DNA from: Chloroflexota bacterium
Lineage (GTDB): Bacteria > Chloroflexota > Anaerolineae > Aggregatilineales > Phototrophicaceae
DNA: 64,000 nucleotides
Reading direction: 5' to 3'
NCBI GenBank assembly: GCA_011523615.1
Contig: WTGJ01000027.1
Location: forward strand, 521,333-585,332
The notes beneath the pieces were generated by a model, which made no database searches, had not been told where the DNA came from, and saw only the letters and a program-made list of their open reading frames with translations. Made by a program: the position numbers and the translations under genes. Below, one piece after another: positions 25,065 to 34,129 of the stretch (position 1 is the stretch's first letter; each line of letters starts with the position of its first letter).

Positions 25065-25411
25065 ATGAACCCACCGTTTTTTCCAAAATCATCGCCGGCG
25101 AGATCCCGGCGGATATCGTCTATCGCGATGAAGAAATCACCGCCTTTCGCGATATCCAACCGCTCGCTCCGGTGCACATCTTGATCGTTCCCAATCAGGC
25201 GATTGCTACCGTCAACGACATCGAAGATGCCGATGCGGAGCTGATCGGGAGGATGTGGTGTATCGCGCGGGATCTTGCCAAGCAAGAAGGCATCGCCGAG
25301 AGTGGTTATCGTTTGGTGGTGAATTGCAACGCAGATGCCGGCCAGGAGGTATTCCACCTGCATTTGCATCTGATCGGCGGTCGGAAACTGGGCTCTTCCG
25401 TTTCTCGTTGA
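25061..25411 (+). CDS. HIT family (HINT-like) nucleotide hydrolase
   Basis: Histidine-triad protein that hydrolyses AMP-lysine or similar phosphoramidates. It has 116 residues, normal for the HINT group. FSKIIAGEIPADIVYRDEE opens the domain, and the catalytic triad motif is FHLHLHLIGGR near residue 100. The start is GTG, overlapping the fabG stop by 4 bp, so it is translationally coupled. The stop codon abuts the stop of the convergent thioredoxin-like gene, forming TGATCA (25409-25414). Confidence 0.94.
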   Translation: MNEPTVFSKIIAGEIPADIVYRDEEITAFRDIQPLAPVHILIVPNQAIATVNDIEDADAELIGRMWCIARDLAKQEGIAESGYRLVVNCNADAGQEVFHLHLHLIGGRKLGSSVSR

Positions 25412-26425
25412 TCAGTTGGAAGAAGGATCTGCTTCTGGTTCACCTTCTTCATCGTTGTTTTCGGAAGATCCTGTTCCTGTAGGTTCGCTAGTTGGCTCTG
25501 ACGTGACGAGGTCATTCTCAGTTTCAGCTGGATGCTCAGTTTCTTGAAGGGTGTCCACCTCACTTTCAATGGCTGCCGCTTCCGATTCGCTCTCGGTTTC
25601 TTGCGTTTCCGACGCTTCATCTAAGGCACGATCCAAAGCAAGATGGATCTGTTCCAGGGTAGGAAGTTCGCCTGGAGCGGAAGGCAAGATCGGCTCTAAG
25701 TTGACGACAAAGAGCGGGAAACCGTACTGACCGAAACTGAGCTGTGCATCCGCCGCCGCGATCGCCGCATCCAAGATGGTCGTCACATATCTCCCGCGAA
25801 CGCAATCCTCCACTTCACTGCGATTCAGCCCCAGATTTTCAATGCCATCCGCCAGACGGGCGCTGGAGTACGCTCGCTGAGCGTAGGTTTGCCAGGCGTA
25901 CAGTGCTTCTTGATACTCCCAAAACCGCCGGTAAGGATTGGCGCAGAGGGCAAACTTGGTCGCGAATTCGGCATTCTGGAATTCCAACATTCGGTCGGCA
26001 ACGATCGGGATGAATTGAAAAGAAACATCCACTGCCTCTGTGAATCTGGGCAGCAGTTGGTGGATCAACTCTCCTTGACTTGCACAATTGCTGCAATCAA
26101 AACTGGTGAATAGTTTCAAAGTAACTGGCGCTTCCATTGCACCGAGGGCAGGAAATCCCTCTTCGCTCTGTCCCTGGGGTATTGCACTGTACCGTTCCCG
26201 GGCTTCCAGGGGAATTTCCCCTGCCGCCGGTTGATTGCCAAAAATAAACAAGGCGATCAAGAGTAAAGCGACCACGCCGACAATGGCAACCACTGATCCC
26301 CATCTTTGCCTGGATTGCTTTCGGCTGCGCTGGTGTTTCCGTTGGCGGGTCTGTTGTACTGCGCTACCAGCCGCTTTGCTTCTTTTTTCAGACGATTTCT
26401 TGGACAAGGGTGTACCCCAAATCAC
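25412..26425 (-). CDS. membrane-anchored DsbA/thioredoxin-like protein with acidic tail
   Basis: Probable thiol-disulfide oxidoreductase acting outside the membrane. It has 337 residues. A very basic N-terminus (about 8-42) is followed by one membrane helix (about 46-66) and then a Thioredoxin_4 domain. KLFTSFDCSNCASQ carries the CxxC active site near residue 112, and GFPLFVVN supplies the cis-Pro loop. The last 65 or so residues are a disordered Glu/Ser/Thr-rich tail. The start is GTG at 26425; a TTG at 26407 is an alternative. The gene is divergent from acnA. Exported PBP2 with many cysteines in the same window is a possible client, but that is speculation. Confidence 0.82.
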   Translation of the reverse strand: MIWGTPLSKKSSEKRSKAAGSAVQQTRQRKHQRSRKQSRQRWGSVVAIVGVVALLLIALFIFGNQPAAGEIPLEARERYSAIPQGQSEEGFPALGAMEAPVTLKLFTSFDCSNCASQGELIHQLLPRFTEAVDVSFQFIPIVADRMLEFQNAEFATKFALCANPYRRFWEYQEALYAWQTYAQRAYSSARLADGIENLGLNRSEVEDCVRGRYVTTILDAAIAAADAQLSFGQYGFPLFVVNLEPILPSAPGELPTLEQIHLALDRALDEASETQETESESEAAAIESEVDTLQETEHPAETENDLVTSEPTSEPTGTGSSENNDEEGEPEADPSSN

Positions 26426-26570
26426 AGCTCCAAAGAAGAGATTTTATCATTCTACCGTGAGATTTACACTGGAGATTTTCAATTTTTTGCGCAGAGAAAC
26501 AGATGACACCATAGGAAACTCTGAGAGTCCGACTACAATAGAGTGAACGCGAACGAATCAAGAATCAACC

Positions 26571-29273
26571 ATGTTGAATTTCAATCCGGTTGCCAACCTC
26601 GAAATCAATGGGCAAGAGCATTCGTATTACCGCCTCCGCAGTCTCGAAGATGCCGGACTTTGCAACCTAGAGAGTTTTCCTTATTGCATTCGTTTGCTGC
26701 TGGAAAACGTTTTGCGCAATCATGTTTCGGGAAGTGCCACTGCCGATGATGTATTGCGCATCGCGAGTTGGTCGCCGGAAATCGTGAGTGCAGCTGAGAT
26801 CCCATTCACACCCGCCCGTGTGTTGCTGCAAGATTACACCGGCGTTCCCGCGGTCGTTGATTTGGCAGCCATGCGCAGTGCACTGGATCGATTGGGGGGC
26901 GACCCCGCTCGCATCAACCCAAAGATTCCAGTGGACTTGGTGATTGATCATTCCGTGCAGGTAGATGTCTTTGGTGAGGAAGATGCGATCCGCATCAATT
27001 CACAATGGGAGTTTGAACGCAATCGAGAAAGGTATGAGTTCTTGCACTGGGGCCAGAAAGCCTTTTCCAACTTTAAGGTCGTGCCTCCTGCCACCGGCAT
27101 CGTCCATCAAGTCAATTTGGAATACCTGGCCAGAGTGGTCCAAATACATTCTGATGAAGCGGGACGTTTGGTTTTGCTGCCCGATACACTGGTGGGTGCC
27201 GATAGCCACACGACGATGATCAATGCGCTGGGTGTATTGGGCTGGGGCGTGGGGGGGATCGAAGCAGAAGCAGCCATACTGGGCCAACCCATCTACATCT
27301 TGCTTCCTGAAGTGGTGGGCTGCAAATTGGTCGGCACACTGCCTGAAGGGGCGACCGCCACCGACCTGGTATTGCGCGTGACGCAACTGCTGCGTCAACA
27401 TAAGGTGGTCGGCAAATTTGTCGAATTCTACGGTGCGAGTCTCAGCCAGTTGAGGCTGCCGGATCGCGCCACACTGGCCAATATGGCGCCTGAATATGGG
27501 GCAACGGTGGGCTTCTTTCCCGTCGATCGAGAGACCATTGATTATCTGGCTCGAACAGGACGCACTGAAGGGCAGCTGCGCGTCGTAGAACGCTACTGCC
27601 GTGAACAGAGACTGTTTCGTGAGAATCATGCAGCGGACCCACTTTATCATCAATCACTGGAGCTGGATTTATCCACCATTCAACCTTCACTCGCCGGCCC
27701 GTTGCGCCCGCAAGACCGGATCCCGATGCATGAAATGAAATCCCGCTTTCAGGAAGCGCTGGCCGCTCCTGTGGCTTCGCAAGGGTTTCAGATCGCAGAG
27801 GACGAACGGGATTGCTTCGTGGATTATGCCTACAACGGCAGCTCGATCGACATCCGTCATGGCTCGGTGGTCATTGCGGCCATCACCAGCTGCACCAATA
27901 CCAGCAATCCCTCCGTCATGGTCGCGGCAGGTTTGTTGGCGAGAAATGCCGTCGAACGGGGTTTGCGCAGTGCTCCGCAAGTAAAAACGAGCCTGGCACC
28001 GGGCTCAAAAGTGGTATCTGCTTATCTCGAACGAGCCGAGCTGCTGGAGCCGCTGCAGGAACTGGGTTTCCACGTCGTTGGCTATGGGTGCACCACTTGC
28101 ATCGGCAATAGTGGCCCCTTACCCAGCCAATTGAGCGAACTCATCGCCGAACATGGCTTGATCACGGCGGCGGTATTGAGTGGCAATCGCAACTTCGGCG
28201 GGCGGATCAGTCCGGATGTGCGCGCCAATTACCTGGCTTCCCCTCCCCTCGTCGTCGCTTACGCGCTGGCTGGGCGGGTGGATTTCGATTTCAACAGTGA
28301 CGCGCTGGGTTGGGATGCCGCAGGCCATGAAATTTATCTGCGGGATATTTGGCCTTCGCAGGCAGAAATTGAAAGCACGATCCGCCAATCCGTCGATTCG
28401 GCTCTGTTCCTTCAGCAATACACCGACGTTTATGACGGCAATGTAAGTTGGAATGACATCCCCAGCACAGATTCGCTGGTTTATGAATGGCAAGAGGAGA
28501 GTTCCTACATTCAAGAACCACCATTTTTCGCAGACTTTCCCCTGGAGCCGGTGGCCCCTAAGGAAATCAGCGGAGCAAGAGTCTTGGCTTTACTCGGAAA
28601 TTCCGTCACCACGGATCACATCTCCCCTGCAGGAAGCATCCATTCGAGAACGGAAGCCGGGCAATTCTTGTTGTCAAAGGGCATCGATCGTGCGCAATTC
28701 AACAGTTTTGGCGCCAGACGGGGCAATGACCGCATCATGACACGGGGCACTTTTGCCAACCTGCGTTTGCGAAATTCATTGGTGCCGGGTACAGAAGGTG
28801 GTTTCACCGAGCATTTTCCCAGTGGTGAAATGGTCAGTATTTTTGAGGCATCGCGCCGATACCGAGCGGAAAATACTCCTTTGATTATTCTCGCTGGTGA
28901 AGATTATGGCATGGGCTCCAGTCGTGATTGGGCCGCGAAAGGGCCGCTGCTGCTGGGTGTCAAAGCCACCCTGGCGGTGAGTTACGAGCGCATACATCGC
29001 AGCAATCTGGTGTTCATGGGCATTTTACCGCTCCAGTTCCTGCCGGGCGATGACGTTTCATCCCTGGGCCTTACAGGACGAGAAACCTTTCACATACAGG
29101 ACTTGCCTGAAGAGATCACTCCCAATCAGTCCTTGCCGATCATGGCCCTGACCGAAGGCGGAAAACACATTGAATTCGAAGCACTGGCTCGTATCGAGAC
29201 ACCCATCGAAGCAGTGTATTATCGGCATGGTGGGATCCTCCCCTACATGCTGCGGTCTTTCTTGAATGACTGA
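26571..29273 (+). CDS. acnA: aconitate hydratase A
   Basis: TCA-cycle enzyme that isomerises citrate to isocitrate through a [4Fe-4S] cluster. It has 900 residues, the normal AcnA/IRP length. Cluster ligands are in AITSCTNTSNPSVMVAAG near residue 442 and in GCTTCIGNSGP near 508. The swivel domain contains DHISPAGSI and YGMGSSRDWAAKG near residue 782. A possible -10 (TACAAT, 26534-26539) lies 31 bp upstream. The end overlaps the next gene by 8 bp, linking aconitase to the RNase HI-aminotransferase fusion. Confidence 0.96.
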   Translation: MLNFNPVANLEINGQEHSYYRLRSLEDAGLCNLESFPYCIRLLLENVLRNHVSGSATADDVLRIASWSPEIVSAAEIPFTPARVLLQDYTGVPAVVDLAAMRSALDRLGGDPARINPKIPVDLVIDHSVQVDVFGEEDAIRINSQWEFERNRERYEFLHWGQKAFSNFKVVPPATGIVHQVNLEYLARVVQIHSDEAGRLVLLPDTLVGADSHTTMINALGVLGWGVGGIEAEAAILGQPIYILLPEVVGCKLVGTLPEGATATDLVLRVTQLLRQHKVVGKFVEFYGASLSQLRLPDRATLANMAPEYGATVGFFPVDRETIDYLARTGRTEGQLRVVERYCREQRLFRENHAADPLYHQSLELDLSTIQPSLAGPLRPQDRIPMHEMKSRFQEALAAPVASQGFQIAEDERDCFVDYAYNGSSIDIRHGSVVIAAITSCTNTSNPSVMVAAGLLARNAVERGLRSAPQVKTSLAPGSKVVSAYLERAELLEPLQELGFHVVGYGCTTCIGNSGPLPSQLSELIAEHGLITAAVLSGNRNFGGRISPDVRANYLASPPLVVAYALAGRVDFDFNSDALGWDAAGHEIYLRDIWPSQAEIESTIRQSVDSALFLQQYTDVYDGNVSWNDIPSTDSLVYEWQEESSYIQEPPFFADFPLEPVAPKEISGARVLALLGNSVTTDHISPAGSIHSRTEAGQFLLSKGIDRAQFNSFGARRGNDRIMTRGTFANLRLRNSLVPGTEGGFTEHFPSGEMVSIFEASRRYRAENTPLIILAGEDYGMGSSRDWAAKGPLLLGVKATLAVSYERIHRSNLVFMGILPLQFLPGDDVSSLGLTGRETFHIQDLPEEITPNQSLPIMALTEGGKHIEFEALARIETPIEAVYYRHGGILPYMLRSFLND

Positions 29274-30927
29274 TCATCATCAAGAAAGTCGTGCTGTAAA
29301 AATCTATACCGATGGTGGTTGCCGCCCCAATCCTGGGCCGGGCGCATGGGCCGCGATCCTTCGATCCGCGAACCACGAACGCATCCTCAGTGGGCGAAGT
29401 GAGGAGCGCACGACCAACAATCGGATGGAACTGCGGGCGGTCATCGAAGCTTTGAAGGCTCTGGGACCAGCGAGTCGGGTGACCATCGTCACGGATAGTC
29501 AGTACGTCAAACAAGGCATCACGAAATGGCTTGCGAAATGGGAAAAGAACAACTGGCGGGGCGCCAATCGCAAACCGATCAAGAACCAAGAACTCTGGCG
29601 ATCGTTATCCGCAGCCGCTGCCCAGCACCAGGTCACCTGGGAGTGGGTCGCAGGTCATATCGGCGATGAGCACAATGAACGGGCCCATGACATCGTGATG
29701 AACGAGCTGGCGAAACACCACCTGAACCACGCTGAGTCTGTAACAGGAAAACACATGAAATTTGCGCGCAGAGTGGCCGGTTTCAATACGACGATTTTTC
29801 AAGAAATCAACGACCTGGCTCGAGAAAGCCAAGCCACCAATCTGGGTCAAGGTAGACCGGATTTTGACGGCCCTTTCCAGGCGATCGATGCCGCCATCGC
29901 CGCCTTTGACACATCGGCAGGAACGACGAACCAATATGCACCCGGACCCGGCGTGCCCTTGCTGATGGAAAAGGTTGCCGAACATGCCGCAGACTTCTAT
30001 GGGCTGTCGGTCGATCCTGCAGCCGGCGTGTTGATCACAGCAGGTGCGACGCAAGCCATTTTCTCCGCCGTGATGGGCCTGGTCGATGCGGGCGATGAAG
30101 TCGTCGTGATCGAGCCATATTACGATAGTTATGTGCCCAGCATCTTGATGGCGGGGGCGACTCCGATCTATGTGCCATTGAGACCGCCACAATGGACCTA
30201 TGATCGAGAAGAAATGCGAGCCGCCTTTTCACGGAGACCGCGCGCCATCCTCCTCAACACACCGCACAATCCTGTAGGGCGCGTTTATACGCTGGAAGAA
30301 TTGAGTTTCATCGCCGATTTGTGCAAAGAGTTTGATGTACTCGTGATTACGGATGAAGTCTACGAACACCTCACCTTTGACTCGCATGTGCACATACCGA
30401 TCGCCACCTTACCGGACATGTTCGAAAGAACCATCACGATCGGCAGTGCAGGCAAGACTTTCGGCATGACCGGTTGGAAAATTGGTTGGTCATATGGCCC
30501 GCCAGACTTGATCCAGGGTATCTGGCGCGTCCATCAGTTTGTCGTGTTTGCCGTGAATCATCCCACTCAGCTGGCCGTCGCCCACGCTTTCGGCTTGGAT
30601 CAAAGTTATTATCGGCAATATCGGGATCTATTGGCGGGCAAAAGAGAGATATTGATCCAGGCGCTGGATCAGGCGGGGCTGACCTGTTTGATCCCCGAAG
30701 GTACGTATTTCGTCATGGCGGATTTCTCCAACGTTTTTCCCGGTAACGACATTGATTTCGCCCGTCATTTGGCGAAGGAAATTGGCGTGGCTTGCATCCC
30801 GCCTTCAGTATTCTATAGTGAACCGCACAAAGCCATTGCTGCAAAGCAAGCCCGCTTCGCCTTTTGCAAGAATGATGAGACCTTGCATGAAGCGGCGGAA
30901 AAACTCACCCGCCTGGCGCAACATTAA
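29266..30927 (+). CDS. fusion: RNase HI + class I/II PLP aminotransferase
   Basis: One continuous 553-residue frame. Residues about 10-150 are RNase HI, which cuts RNA in RNA-DNA hybrids: TDGGCRPNPGPGAW, RMELRAVIEAL, VTDSQYVKQGI and WVAGHIGDEHNERAH. Asp, Glu and Asp of the catalytic core are present. The position of the fourth carboxylate (NERxD) is His, followed by Asp. Residues 164-553 are a fold-type I aminotransferase close to kynurenine/methionine aminotransferases, with NLGQGRPDF, NTPHNPVGRVY, ITDEVYEH and the PLP lysine in GSAGKTFGMTGWK. No stop separates the domains. An AGGA at 29745-29748 precedes the internal ATG at 29755, so a free aminotransferase may also be made. The start overlaps acnA by 8 bp. 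Confidence 0.88.
   Translation: MTDHHQESRAVKIYTDGGCRPNPGPGAWAAILRSANHERILSGRSEERTTNNRMELRAVIEALKALGPASRVTIVTDSQYVKQGITKWLAKWEKNNWRGANRKPIKNQELWRSLSAAAAQHQVTWEWVAGHIGDEHNERAHDIVMNELAKHHLNHAESVTGKHMKFARRVAGFNTTIFQEINDLARESQATNLGQGRPDFDGPFQAIDAAIAAFDTSAGTTNQYAPGPGVPLLMEKVAEHAADFYGLSVDPAAGVLITAGATQAIFSAVMGLVDAGDEVVVIEPYYDSYVPSILMAGATPIYVPLRPPQWTYDREEMRAAFSRRPRAILLNTPHNPVGRVYTLEELSFIADLCKEFDVLVITDEVYEHLTFDSHVHIPIATLPDMFERTITIGSAGKTFGMTGWKIGWSYGPPDLIQGIWRVHQFVVFAVNHPTQLAVAHAFGLDQSYYRQYRDLLAGKREILIQALDQAGLTCLIPEGTYFVMADFSNVFPGNDIDFARHLAKEIGVACIPPSVFYSEPHKAIAAKQARFAFCKNDETLHEAAEKLTRLAQH
29745..29757 (+). promoter_or_regulatory. possible internal ribosome binding site and start within the fusion gene
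   Basis: AGGA (29745-29748) is followed after six bases by ATG (29755-29757), exactly where the aminotransferase domain begins (Met164 of the fusion). It could give a separate aminotransferase of 390 residues. Confidence 0.4.
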
Positions 30928-30938
30928 CGGGCTGACCG

Positions 30939-31931
30939 ATGGTTGATGAAGTCAGACTGCTCACGGCAGATGATATCGAAACAACTCGCAATCTCTTGCA
31001 GGGCCGAGTCTTGCGGACGCCGTTGATCGCGGCACCTCAACTGGGAAAAATCACGAATACTGAACTCTATTTTAAGGCGGAAATATTCCAGCACACCGCT
31101 TCTTACAAACCCAGAGCGACGATCAGCCGTTTGTCCGCATTGAGCGACGACGAAAAAGAGCGCGGTGTGCTGACAATATCTGCGGGTAACCTGGCCCAGG
31201 GGCTGGCCCTGGCGGCGGCTGAGCTCGGTATCGATGCGACCGTCGTTTTACCGGCAACGGCGCCCAAGAGCAAAATAGCCGCTACCCGGGCCTATGGCGC
31301 GCAGACCGTCATCCATGATGGAGAGATCACCCAATTGATGGATCGTGCTCAGCAGTTGATCGATGAGCACGGCTATACCTTCATTCATCCACTGAGCGCC
31401 TTATCATTGGCCGCTGGAAATGCCAGCATCGGCATGGAAATCCTGGAAGATCTGGCTGATATTGATGTGGTTCTCGTTCCGGTGGGTGGAGGGACGTTGA
31501 TTTCAGGAATTGCCACCGCCATCAAACTGCATTCACCGGGCACTCGTGTGATCGGTGTGGAACCCGTGGGTGCCCCTTCCATGACGTTATCCTTGCAAGC
31601 AGGTTCCGTCGTCCCCTTGGCTTCAGCGAAAAGCATCGCCGATGGCCTCTGTGCACCATTCACCAGCGAAAACACCCTCCTGCATACGCAAAAGTATGTA
31701 GATGAAGTCCTTTTGGTGGAAGAAGACGAGATCGTTCGAGCCATGTTGGCGATTCTGGAACATAGCAAGTTGCTCTGTGAAGGAGCGGGCGCCACAGGTT
31801 TCGCTGCCCTCCTGAGTCAGAGGTTGCGTTTGGCAGCAGGTTCGCGTGTCGTCTGTGTCCTTTCCGGTGGCAACGTAGATTTGCCCGTATTGCAAAAACT
31901 GATTGCTGATCGACATCATTATGAAAACTGA
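30939..31931 (+). CDS. threonine dehydratase (threonine/serine ammonia-lyase family)
   Basis: PLP-dependent deamination of threonine to 2-oxobutyrate, or of serine to pyruvate. It has 330 residues, the short form without the C-terminal ACT regulatory domain, so allosteric control by isoleucine is unlikely. The PLP lysine is in QHTASYKPRAT near residue 51. SAGNLAQGLALAA and VPVGGGTLISGIATAI match the substrate and phosphate loops; SGGNVD closes the domain. It starts 11 bp after the fusion gene and overlaps the CBS gene by 11 bp. Serine racemase is an alternative within this fold. Confidence 0.88.
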   Translation: MVDEVRLLTADDIETTRNLLQGRVLRTPLIAAPQLGKITNTELYFKAEIFQHTASYKPRATISRLSALSDDEKERGVLTISAGNLAQGLALAAAELGIDATVVLPATAPKSKIAATRAYGAQTVIHDGEITQLMDRAQQLIDEHGYTFIHPLSALSLAAGNASIGMEILEDLADIDVVLVPVGGGTLISGIATAIKLHSPGTRVIGVEPVGAPSMTLSLQAGSVVPLASAKSIADGLCAPFTSENTLLHTQKYVDEVLLVEEDEIVRAMLAILEHSKLLCEGAGATGFAALLSQRLRLAAGSRVVCVLSGGNVDLPVLQKLIADRHHYEN

Positions 31932-33315
31932 TCACTCAATTCTCGATCTCATCGGCAGCACCCCCATCGTACGCCTGGGGAATTTTGAAACGGACGCGTT
32001 GCCGCCACTCTATGCCAAACTGGAATCCGCCAATCCTGGTGGCTCCAGCAAAGATCGCGTCGCCAAACTGATCCTACAAAATGCAAGAGAGAGCAGGCAA
32101 CTGCCCACTGGTTCTACGATCGTGGTTGCCGCGGAAGGCAATCTCGGCATCAGTCTGGCGATGTTGGCGGGTGAGTTTGAATGCCAGTGCATTTGCGTCA
32201 CCCCGGAGTCGGTTACGGAAGAAAAAATCAGCCTGATGCGCGCTCTGGGTGCTCGTGTGGTCGTCACTCCGGCCCAGTTGTCGACGGATCATCCCGCTAG
32301 CTTTGTCAAGGTGGCGAGACAAATGTCTGCAGAGCTGGACAAGGGGTACTTTGTCGAACCCTACGAAAATCCCGCATTCCTGGAAAGCCATTACCGAAGC
32401 ACCGGCGCTGAAATCTGGCAGCAAATGAATGGGAAAATTTCGGCCTATGTCGCACCTATCGCCAGCGCCGGGACATTGTGTGGTGTGGGACGCTACCTCA
32501 AAGAAAAAGATCCCGGCATCAAGGTGATCGGCGTCGAACCGCTCGGTTCTGCTTATGCCAAACCTGAAGCGAATCAACAGCCGTTCCATACTCGATTGGA
32601 TGGAGTGGGAAGCACTACCATCCGCCCGCTGTTTGATGCAGCAGTCGTCGATGACATCCGGCAGATTTCCGATCGTGTAGCCATCTCCCACGCGAGGGAA
32701 TTGGCCCGTTCGCAGGGCATCCTCGTGGGCGGTTCCAGCGGCTTGGCACTGGCAGGGGCTTTGGAATATCGCAAAACTGCGGCTCAACCGGGCAGCGTCC
32801 CCATCGTCATCCTATTTGCGGATAGTGGCACACGATATTTGAGTACGATTTTCGACGATCGCTGGATGCATGAGGCCCAATTCGGGGGAGAAGACTCAGT
32901 TCATGAAACATTGAATGACTTGTTGGGTTCAGAGATACGACCGGCGCTCATCTTCGCCTATGAAGATGAAAACGTGGATCAAGCGGTCGCCAAGCTCTCC
33001 GCGGCCGGGGTTTCCCAGCTGCCGGTGTTGACGCGTGATGAACAATTGGTGGGGATCACCACCGAATTCCGCTTGTTGGAATACTTGCTGAATCAAAAGG
33101 ATGAAGGTGCTTCCCAAACGACTTTGACTGATGCGAACGTCATCGATGAGGATGTCCCTACCCTAGATCGCGATATGCCCATCGATGATGTACTCAACCT
33201 CTTCAGCCAACATCAAACCGCCATCATCATGGAGGATGACCCATTCACCGGGAAGAAACGAGTGAGTGGAATTTTGACGCAAATTGATTTATTGGATTAC
33301 CTGGCCAAACGCTGA
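31921..33315 (+). CDS. cystathionine beta-synthase with CBS domain pair
   Basis: PLP enzyme joining serine and homocysteine to cystathionine, or a cysteine synthase relative. From the ATG at 31921 it has 464 residues. The catalytic domain (about 5-320) has IGSTPIVRL and the PLP lysine K44 in NPGGSSKDRVAK. EGNLGISLAML stands where the family usually has SGNTGIG. GGSSGLALAGAL follows. The C-terminus (about 340-464) is a pair of CBS domains (AGVSQLPVLTRDEQLVGITT and VSGILTQIDLLDYL), which in this family bind adenosyl ligands. The combination with threonine dehydratase and an aminotransferase suggests a sulfur/branched-chain amino-acid unit. Confidence 0.9.
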   Translation: MKTDHSILDLIGSTPIVRLGNFETDALPPLYAKLESANPGGSSKDRVAKLILQNARESRQLPTGSTIVVAAEGNLGISLAMLAGEFECQCICVTPESVTEEKISLMRALGARVVVTPAQLSTDHPASFVKVARQMSAELDKGYFVEPYENPAFLESHYRSTGAEIWQQMNGKISAYVAPIASAGTLCGVGRYLKEKDPGIKVIGVEPLGSAYAKPEANQQPFHTRLDGVGSTTIRPLFDAAVVDDIRQISDRVAISHARELARSQGILVGGSSGLALAGALEYRKTAAQPGSVPIVILFADSGTRYLSTIFDDRWMHEAQFGGEDSVHETLNDLLGSEIRPALIFAYEDENVDQAVAKLSAAGVSQLPVLTRDEQLVGITTEFRLLEYLLNQKDEGASQTTLTDANVIDEDVPTLDRDMPIDDVLNLFSQHQTAIIMEDDPFTGKKRVSGILTQIDLLDYLAKR

Positions 33316-33344
33316 CCCGGCCAGATGCTGAATCATCGCGCCGA

Positions 33345-34127
33345 TCAAAATGAACGCATTTTTCCGCCGTCGACTTGTAGGCTGGCGCCGGTGATGTAGG
33401 CAGCTGCGGGCGAGAGCAGAAAGGCGGCGGCGGCCCCATATTCTTCAATGGTGCCCAATCGCTTCAAGGGGATCTCTACTTCACTTCGTCGGCGTGCTTC
33501 TTCCGGCGTAATCCCCAAATTGGCCGCCACGTTGCGATCCAGCTGAGCGACCCGATCGGTATCGATGCGACCCGGCAACAGATTGTTGACTCGAATTCCC
33601 TCATCCGCCAATTCGTCAGCCAAAGTCTTGACAAAACCAGCTACCCCTGCCCTCATGACGGTGGACAAGCCGAGACGGGGAATGGGCTCTTTGATCGAAG
33701 AAGATGTAACGGTCAAAATCGAACTCCCTCTTTTCAGATGTGGGAGCACCGCTCGCACCAAACGAACCGTGCTCAACAGCGTTAATTCGAATGCGGATTG
33801 CCATTGTTCATCGCTGAAATCACGCAATAGTCCAGCTGGTGGGCCGCCGGCATTGACCAGGACCGCATCGATTTTGCCAAATCGTTCGATCGTCTCAGCA
33901 ACCCAAGAGCGGATGGAAGCATCGTCGCGCATATCACACACCGTCCCCAGGATTTCACTGCCGGTTTCTTCGTTCAAAGTTCGGGCTGCGGAGTGGATTT
34001 CCGCTTCCGTCCGGCTGCAGATCGATACCGATGCCCCTTCTCGGGCCAATGCCTGCGCGACGCCGTAACCCAGCCCTTTGCTGGCCGCAGCGACCAAGCC
34101 CACTCGACCCTTCCAACCCAGATCCAC
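33345..34127 (-). CDS. atypical SDR family oxidoreductase lacking the YxxxK motif
   Basis: It has 260 residues with the SDR fold. The nucleotide motif is AASKGLGYGVA instead of TGxxxGIG. NAGGPPAG is in place, as is the catalytic-Ser region TVTSSSIKEP. Where Tyr and Lys should follow (YxxxK) the sequence reads LGLSTVMRAGVAG, so both are missing. This matches a known BKR-like SDR subgroup without the canonical tetrad. VDGGKMRSF ends the chain. It is downstream of a DapA-family lyase by 2 bp, so the two are one operon. Substrate is unknown, and the reaction may not be a classical dehydrogenation. Confidence 0.82.
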   Translation of the reverse strand: MDLGWKGRVGLVAAASKGLGYGVAQALAREGASVSICSRTEAEIHSAARTLNEETGSEILGTVCDMRDDASIRSWVAETIERFGKIDAVLVNAGGPPAGLLRDFSDEQWQSAFELTLLSTVRLVRAVLPHLKRGSSILTVTSSSIKEPIPRLGLSTVMRAGVAGFVKTLADELADEGIRVNNLLPGRIDTDRVAQLDRNVAANLGITPEEARRRSEVEIPLKRLGTIEEYGAAAAFLLSPAAAYITGASLQVDGGKMRSF

Positions 34128-34129
34128 TG

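Noticed and set aside
33301-33324. CTGGCC/GGCCAG inverted repeat at the end of the CBS gene as a terminator
   Set aside because: The stem is only 6 bp, spans the stop codon, has a 12-base loop and no T-run.
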